Shown one piece after another: positions 1 through 3,820 of a DNA stretch of 5,908 bases; positions within the stretch are counted from its first letter, which is position 1, and every line of letters starts with the position of its first letter. Under the pieces are notes generated by a model that was given only the letters and a program-made list of their open reading frames with translations, did not search any database and had not been told where the DNA came from. The position numbers and the translations under genes are program-made. This DNA is from an uncultured Clostridia bacterium (GTDB lineage: Bacteria > Bacillota > Clostridia > Christensenellales > UBA1242), in contig CALDMJ010000095.1 in assembly GCA_937914725.1 (NCBI GenBank), positions 1 to 5,908 on the forward strand. The letters are read 5' to 3'.

Positions 1-39
1 CTAAAACAAAAATATCAAATTTAGTGTTGCTTTTGCATT

Positions 40-58
40 ATTTTTTGCGCCAAAAAAT
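40..58. repeat. Small A/T-rich perfect inverted repeat upstream of addB
   Basis: The arms ATTTTTTG (40-47) and CAAAAAAT (51-58) are exact reverse complements around a 3-base CGC centre. The right arm is followed by GGGTGG, not a T-run, so a + strand terminator is not convincing. It lies about 40 bp upstream of the addB -35 region, so it could be an operator or part of the end of the preceding gene. Nothing in the window decides between these. Confidence 0.35.
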
Positions 59-97
59 GGGTGGAGTATGGCGTGCGGGGCGGGGGACGCAATCGTT

Positions 98-125
98 TTG
101 TCTAATACGAAAAATGTGGTATAAT
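98..125 (+). promoter_or_regulatory. Sigma-A-type promoter of addB with extended -10, probably leaderless
   Basis: A perfect TATAAT (120-125) is preceded by TG at 117-118, giving the extended -10 form TGnTATAAT. The best -35 is TTGTCT (98-103) with a 16-bp spacer, matching only the TTG half of TTGACA. Extended -10 promoters tolerate a weak -35. After the -10 there are six bases (GTCGGT) and then the ATG at 132, so a start 6-7 bases downstream would fall on or just before the A of the start codon. No Shine-Dalgarno sequence is present. The promoter also excludes the upstream in-frame starts at 24 and 114 for a transcript made here. Confidence 0.75.
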
Positions 126-131
126 GTCGGT

Positions 132-3100
132 ATGAAAATTGAGATTATTAGATGTCAGGCACGCGGAGATGGAATCGACGCGGCGTTTGCGACAATGAAA
201 GAAAAACAAAAACGAAATATGCAGGTGCTTGTTGTTCCTGAAAAGTTTGGTGTGAGTGCCGAGCGCGCAATGTTTGAAAGCACAAATTTGCGCGCTGTTT
301 TTGATATGGATGTCACTACATTTGACCGTTTGGCGGACAAATTTGTCATTGACAAAAATATTCACTATTTGTCAAAGTCGGCGGGCATTATGCTTGTGCA
401 AAAAATCGCGCTTGACATCGGTAAAGACTTGAAGATTTTGTCAAAGTCCACAACTTTCAGTGGCTTTAGTGAAAACATTTTCAACACGATAATGTTGTTC
501 AAAAGTTCGTGTGTCACGCCCGAAAAACTTTTGGATGCTGCAAACGAACTTAGTGATGTTTCCAAACTAAAACTGTTAGACATTCAAAGAATATATGCTG
601 AGTACGAAAACACTTTGAAAGACCGCTACGTCGATTCGGCAAACAAACTTGACAAACTCAATCGCGAACTAGAGTTTGACGACGATACTCGAAAAACAGA
701 TTTTTATATTTATTCGCCAAAACTGACGAAACAAATATTGTCTTTGTTGCAAACGCTTTGCAAGTTTGCCCATAGTGTGACGTTTATTATCGAGGAGACG
801 CGCGAAAATGACAACTATTTTGTTTTGCGAAAACTTGCGGACGAGTGCGGTGGGGGTAGCGAGCGAGAAATACCAAAGCGCGCGATTGATAAGGTCGTAA
901 AATACGGGCAAAGGTGTGCGTGCGACTGCGTGCAGTTTATGCGCGCAAAGGACTTAAATGGTGAAGTCGAGAGTGTTTGCACAAGCATTGCGCAAAGCAG
1001 GTCGCGCTACCGCGACAACTTCGTTTTGGTTGCGGGGCTTGATAAGTACAAAACGCAAATTGTCGAGACTATGCGTGAATGCAAGATTCCGTTTTTTCTT
1101 GATTATAACGAGCCTCTTTCTTCACTCGCGCCCGTCGCGTTTGTTTTGCAAATGATAGATTTAGTGAGCGAGTTTCGCATTGACAAAGTTTTGGCAACTG
1201 TCAAATCGGGATACTTAAATTTGTCGAAGGAAAAGGTATTCAATTTTGAATTATATCTCAAAAAATGGGGCATAAATGAGCGAAATTTCAAGAGCGCAAA
1301 CAAACCACAAGACGAACTTTTTGAAGATTTTTCATCTGTTTATAACGATTTTTGCGCGTTTTTTGAAGATTTTTCAGCGAAAATGCGCCAAAGTGTGAAC
1401 ATATGCGAAATTTTGCAAGCGTTGAAAGACTTTTTGCAAAGCATAGATTTTGACGGAAAAATTGCGGAATCTGCGCAACAACTTGCCAATTATGGACAAC
1501 TTCAAATGGCAAAATCATATGAGCAAATTACAAAAAAAATTGAGCAAGTTTCAAAGCAACTTGCGGAGATTTTGGGACTAAACAATGTGCCAATCAAAGA
1601 CTTTAAAATAATTTTCAAGGCGGGGCTTGACAGCTTAAATGTCAGGACGCCGCCGCTTACGGTTGACTGTGTGTATGTTGGGGATGTTACGACGTCAATG
1701 TTATATTGTGCGAAAAACTTATATGTGCTGGGTGCCGTTGAAGGCGATTTTCCTGTATCAAACCAAGATTGCGGTATGGTGCAGGATATCGAAATTGAGG
1801 GTATGCGAAAAATTTGCGACGTTGATCCAACGATAAGGCAAGTTAATATTGAAAATCGTCAAGCGGTGCAAAATAATCTTGTTTGCGGGCAAAATTTGCA
1901 AATAAGTTATCCTGTTTCTGTGCTATCGGTGGAACAAAAACCCGCGACACTACTAAGTGAAATTATGCGCAGCGTTGGCGGAATTTACGGGAATACTGCT
2001 GATTTTGTCGACTATACTGGCATAAATATGCTTGATAGTGCGCAAAATGTCGCCAAAAACATTGTGACGCGTGAGCGTTGTGAGCGTGTTTTGCGCGAAC
2101 TTGAAGCGGACATTGAGAAAATGAATGTTAACGCGCTATCATCGCGCGTGTGCGGGCTGGCGAGCAAACTAAATGTCAAGTTTGAGAAGCCGCAAGTTGA
2201 GGATATTTGTCGTGCGATTGATAAGCCGAGCGTTTCGCAACTACAAGAATATTATAATTGTCCTTTTAAGAATTTTTGTCATTACGGCTTGCGTCTCAAG
2301 GAAACTGCGGATAACACATTTAAGGCGGTCGATGTGGGGACGTTCCTACACAAGGTTGCTGAATTGTTTGGAAGATACCTTATAGATCGAAAAATGCGGT
2401 ACATTGAAAGTGGTCGTGATGAAAATGTTTTTGAGTACGTGATAAAGCGTACATTTGAATTTTTCGGGCTTGAAGATTTCGGACGAAAGAACAAAAATGT
2501 TGACGCGGAAAATTTTGCAATACTACAAAATATTGCAAAGTCGGCAACGCTGATGTTGCGCGCAATAAATGAGCAAAACAAGATTAGTGACTTTATTATA
2601 TCTAGTGTGGAAAAACCCATTAATTTTGAAATTGAGTGTAACGGTAAAAAAGTTTTAATTGCAGGCAAAATTGACCGCGTGGACGTATATGGCGACTATG
2701 TGCGCATTATTGACTACAAGACTGGTGCTGACAAGTTTAAAATAGATAGTTTGCTTTGCGGTAGACAAATCCAGTTGTTCATATATTTGGGTGCGATTGC
2801 GAAAATCGCGGACAAAAAGCCTGTTGGCGTATATTATTTCAAAATAAAGGACGATTTTACGTCGCCATACACTGACAAAACTTTTTTGAGCACGTACAAG
2901 TTAAACGGTGTGACGATTGATGACGAGCAGTTAATTTTGGCGCAAGACACGACATTGAGCGCTGAAAAACTGAAAAGTGATGTTGTCCCTGTTGAAATCA
3001 CAACCTCGTATGCGAAAGGGGAGTTCAAGTTGCACGGCGGGCGAAGTTCGGCGGTGTCAATGGAACAAATGGAGGGATATATTGATTATGCCTACAAGAT

Positions 3101-3242
3101 ATTCGAGCAGGGCGTGAAGGAAATGGAGGCGGGAAACATTCAGCAATCGCCGTTTGACGGCGTTTGTGCTTACTGTCCATATCGCGGCGTGCTTTGCGAC
3201 GGGTGCGGTAGCGCACGGACGGGGAAAGCCCCGCGGCTGTGA
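132..3242 (+). CDS. addB: AddB-like ATP-dependent nuclease subunit B (RecB-family nuclease with Fe-S cluster cysteines)
   Basis: This 1036-residue protein is recognised as AddB, the partner of AddA in the DNA-end-processing complex that feeds RecA-dependent repair. Its N-terminus aligns with the AddB start (LVVPEKFGVSAER near residue 34 onward), but the P-loop expected near residues 7-16 reads RCQARGDGID and lacks GKT. The middle has the family block LGAVEGDFP (533-541). The C-terminal RecB-type nuclease shows H740, GKIDR with D848, IDYKTG with D861 and K863, and QLFIY at Q881. Cysteines C710 (YYNCPFKNF), C1012, C1015 and C1022 match the Fe-S quartet, though the last pair is separated by six residues rather than the five I recall for Bacillus subtilis. 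The 132 start is chosen because an in-frame upstream ATG (114) precedes the TATAAT and the frame's GTG (24) lies before the whole promoter. At 1036 residues it is shorter than the usual 1150 or so. The last 14 or so residues are encoded by a palindromic repeat, and addA follows after an unusually long gap. Confidence 0.92.
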   Translation: MKIEIIRCQARGDGIDAAFATMKEKQKRNMQVLVVPEKFGVSAERAMFESTNLRAVFDMDVTTFDRLADKFVIDKNIHYLSKSAGIMLVQKIALDIGKDLKILSKSTTFSGFSENIFNTIMLFKSSCVTPEKLLDAANELSDVSKLKLLDIQRIYAEYENTLKDRYVDSANKLDKLNRELEFDDDTRKTDFYIYSPKLTKQILSLLQTLCKFAHSVTFIIEETRENDNYFVLRKLADECGGGSEREIPKRAIDKVVKYGQRCACDCVQFMRAKDLNGEVESVCTSIAQSRSRYRDNFVLVAGLDKYKTQIVETMRECKIPFFLDYNEPLSSLAPVAFVLQMIDLVSEFRIDKVLATVKSGYLNLSKEKVFNFELYLKKWGINERNFKSANKPQDELFEDFSSVYNDFCAFFEDFSAKMRQSVNICEILQALKDFLQSIDFDGKIAESAQQLANYGQLQMAKSYEQITKKIEQVSKQLAEILGLNNVPIKDFKIIFKAGLDSLNVRTPPLTVDCVYVGDVTTSMLYCAKNLYVLGAVEGDFPVSNQDCGMVQDIEIEGMRKICDVDPTIRQVNIENRQAVQNNLVCGQNLQISYPVSVLSVEQKPATLLSEIMRSVGGIYGNTADFVDYTGINMLDSAQNVAKNIVTRERCERVLRELEADIEKMNVNALSSRVCGLASKLNVKFEKPQVEDICRAIDKPSVSQLQEYYNCPFKNFCHYGLRLKETADNTFKAVDVGTFLHKVAELFGRYLIDRKMRYIESGRDENVFEYVIKRTFEFFGLEDFGRKNKNVDAENFAILQNIAKSATLMLRAINEQNKISDFIISSVEKPINFEIECNGKKVLIAGKIDRVDVYGDYVRIIDYKTGADKFKIDSLLCGRQIQLFIYLGAIAKIADKKPVGVYYFKIKDDFTSPYTDKTFLSTYKLNGVTIDDEQLILAQDTTLSAEKLKSDVVPVEITTSYAKGEFKLHGGRSSAVSMEQMEGYIDYAYKIFEQGVKEMEAGNIQQSPFDGVCAYCPYRGVLCDGCGSARTGKAPRL

Positions 3243-3282
3243 GTACTGCCCCTACAAGCAAGTTACTTGTGTGGACGGCAAA
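3237..3282 (+). pseudogene. Decayed copy 1 of the addB C-terminal Fe-S segment
   Basis: Read in the frame beginning at 3238, this stretch encodes CEYCPYKQVTCVDGK. That closely parallels the real addB ending CAYCPYRGVLCDG at 3165-3203, with the same C-x2-C-x6-C spacing and one extra codon before DG. It lies in a different frame from addB and begins just after the second hairpin of unit 1, overlapping the addB stop. It has no start codon or binding site of its own. The match to AddB at the amino-acid level is seen directly; duplication of the gene end is inferred. A remnant of a different addB allele is an alternative. Confidence 0.6.
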
Positions 3283-3332
3283 CACATATTGTTTCTATGC
3301 GCTTTTATTCTCGCTGGTGCGATAGCGCACGG

Positions 3333-3378
3333 CTGTGAGTGCTGTTTCTGCGGTATAGTGACTTTCGTGGACGGCAAA
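3333..3378 (+). pseudogene. Decayed copy 2 of the addB C-terminal segment
   Basis: This segment has the same length as copy 1 up to GACGGC (43 bp) and matches it at 30 of 43 positions by hand count. In the same frame as copy 1 it reads CECCFCGIVTFVDGK, so the third cluster cysteine is now F and the CPY signature is gone. It follows a unit that has only one hairpin module. Homology rests mainly on alignment with copy 1, since direct resemblance to addB is weak. Confidence 0.5.
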
Positions 3379-3410
3379 TGTGGCAACTTAGTATTTGATT
3401 TAGTTCTCGG

Positions 3411-3461
3411 GTGCGATAGCGCACGGGCGGGGAAAGCCCCGCGGGTGGCAAACGCCACTGG
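3411..3461 (+). repeat. Cluster of three consecutive GC-rich hairpins
   Basis: Three perfect short-loop hairpins sit end to end. They are GTGCG-ATAG-CGCAC (3411-3424), GCGGGG-AAAG-CCCCGC (3427-3442) and GTGGC-AAAC-GCCAC (3445-3458). Exactly two G residues separate each pair, and TGG follows the last. The GC-rich block stands out against AT-rich surroundings. No T-run follows, so it is not a standard intrinsic terminator. The arrangement resembles composite REP-type palindromic repeats, but I do not recognise a named family. Confidence 0.85.
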
Positions 3462-3503
3462 TGTAGGTGTTGTTCCTGCGCCTAAGTAACTTTTAAGGAC
3501 GGC
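3461..3503 (+). pseudogene. Decayed copy 3 of the addB C-terminal segment
   Basis: This 43-bp segment matches copy 2 at 30 of 43 positions and copy 1 at 27 of 43 by hand count, and it ends in the shared GGACGGC. In the equivalent frame it reads CRCCSCA and then a TAA stop, so it retains the CxCCxC pattern of copy 2 but cannot encode the cluster motif. It is the most degraded of the three complete units. Confidence 0.45.
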
Positions 3504-3618
3504 GTCGTGTGTTCTTTCTATGTGCTTTTATTTTTGTTGGGGGATAACGCACGGGCGGGGGTGGGTCACTACTAATAACTAGATTATAGCCTTATTATTG
3601 TGGTAAGGTACTCACCTC

Positions 3619-3652
3619 ATTGTCATTTCTCCGCAACGGTCGAAATGACAAT
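3619..3652. repeat. 11-bp-stem hairpin at the left end of the 168-bp element
   Basis: ATTGTCATTTC (3619-3629) is the exact reverse complement of GAAATGACAAT (3642-3652). The 12-base loop contains a smaller CCG-CAA-CGG stem (3631-3639). The same left arm can also pair with GAAGTGACAAT at 3739-3749 with one change, so two structures compete for it. Palindromes built around TGTCATTT are, as I recall, common dispersed repeats in bacterial genomes; this was not checked. Confidence 0.8.
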
Positions 3653-3689
3653 ATAGAGAGTGCCCTCTGACGTTTCTAACATACAAAGT

Positions 3690-3711
3690 GTTTAGTGCGT
3701 ACGCACTAAAC
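3690..3711. repeat. Perfect 22-bp palindrome
   Basis: GTTTAGTGCGT (3690-3700) is followed immediately by its exact reverse complement ACGCACTAAAC (3701-3711), with no spacer. The core GTGCG/CGCAC stem is the same as in the array hairpins at 3203, 3317 and 3411. Zero-spacer symmetry suits a dimeric protein-binding site or a cruciform better than an RNA hairpin, though RNA could still fold with a small loop. No T-run follows. Confidence 0.8.
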
Positions 3712-3716
3712 CTGAA

Positions 3717-3736
3717 CCAGTGGCGTTAGCCACTGG
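3717..3736. repeat. Perfect 8-bp-stem hairpin
   Basis: CCAGTGGC (3717-3724) and GCCACTGG (3729-3736) are exact reverse complements around a GTTA loop. The stem is an extended version of the GTGGC-AAAC-GCCAC-TGG module in unit 3 of the upstream array (3445-3461). This links the two repeat regions. It is followed by ACGAAGTGACAA, not by T residues, so it is not an intrinsic terminator on the + strand. Confidence 0.8.
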
Positions 3737-3810
3737 ACGAAGTGACAATGGAGTGAGTGGCTACCACAAAAAAGGCAACTATTAAAAAAAACAAACAATA
3801 CAACAAAAAC

Positions 3811-3816
3811 AAGGTG
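3811..3816 (+). promoter_or_regulatory. Ribosome binding site of addA in an A-rich leader
   Basis: AAGGTG lies four bases upstream of the ATG at 3821 and is a moderate Shine-Dalgarno match at slightly short spacing. The preceding 45 bases or so are almost entirely A and C with few G or T, so they should be unstructured between the upstream palindromes and the start. This supports 3821 over the internal ATG at 3833. addB, by contrast, has no visible binding site. Confidence 0.7.
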
Positions 3817-3820
3817 AAAA

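Larger units (their letters stand above)
3202..3565 (+). repeat. Tandem array of hairpin modules plus degenerate addB 3'-end segments
   Basis: The sequence GGTGCGATAGCGCACGG recurs at 3202-3218 (one change), 3316-3332 and 3410-3426. A decayed copy ends with ATAACGCACGG at 3544-3554. Unit lengths are 114, 94 and 128 bp. The differences are explained by modules: unit 2 lacks the GCGGGG/CCCCGC hairpin (about 20 bp) and unit 3 gains a GTGGC/GCCAC hairpin (about 14 bp). Each hairpin block is followed by a 43-bp segment ending in GACGGC and resembling the addB end, then a 34-36 bp T-rich spacer. The spacers of units 1 and 3 share TTTCTATG followed by GCTTTTATT. The array starts within addB, upstream of its stop. 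It contains no transposase and no constant-repeat/variable-spacer CRISPR pattern. Confidence 0.85.
3600..3767. repeat. 168-bp MITE-like element with imperfect terminal inverted repeats
   Basis: The left end (3600-3629) and the reverse complement of the right end (3739-3767) agree at 23 of about 30 positions by hand alignment. Exact blocks are GTGGTA/TACCAC at the tips, then ACTCAC/GTGAGT, then CATTGTCA/TGACAATG. The interior has no coding capacity but holds three palindromes. I see no clear target-site duplication: the left flank is TTATTATT and the right flank is an A-run. It could be a non-autonomous mobile element, a REP-like composite, or a structured RNA leader for addA. Confidence 0.6.
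3243..3820. other. Overview of the 578-bp addB-addA intergenic region
   Basis: No intact gene is supported here. From left to right it holds the hairpin/addB-end array (to 3565), about 34 bp with nothing recognisable (3566-3599), a 168-bp inverted-repeat element (3600-3767), and an A-rich leader ending at addA. I see no convincing promoter for addA: TATTAA at 3780-3785 has no matching -35. I also see no hairpin followed by a T-run. Read-through transcription from the addB promoter into addA is therefore possible. Confidence 0.7.

Noticed and set aside
24..131. Longer addB reading frame using the GTG at 24 or ATG at 114
   Set aside because: The extra residues show no AddB character. The region contains the promoter TATAAT at 120-125, and the recognisable AddB N-terminus begins at 132.
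3203..3236. Intrinsic terminator of addB formed by the GC-rich hairpins
   Set aside because: The hairpins lie before the stop codon and are not followed by a T-run. The same holds for the hairpins at 3411-3458 and 3717-3736.
3240..3242. TGA read as tryptophan, extending addB
   Set aside because: Continuing in frame gives no AddB-like sequence and reaches another stop near 3334. TGG serves as a Trp codon and the standard code fits both genes.
3241..3360. tRNA or other structural RNA gene in the gap
   Set aside because: No cloverleaf arms, T-loop consensus or CCA end can be found. The hairpins are simple short-loop stems.
3154..3489. A 111-codon open frame on the + strand running through the array
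   Set aside because: It overlaps the addB end out of frame, has no ribosome binding site, and its content is explained by the repeat units. The CEYCPYK stretch is treated as a gene-end copy, not as a separate gene.
3202..3565. CRISPR array
   Set aside because: Repeats are few and unequal, and the intervening segments are related to one another, not unique spacers. No cas gene is present.
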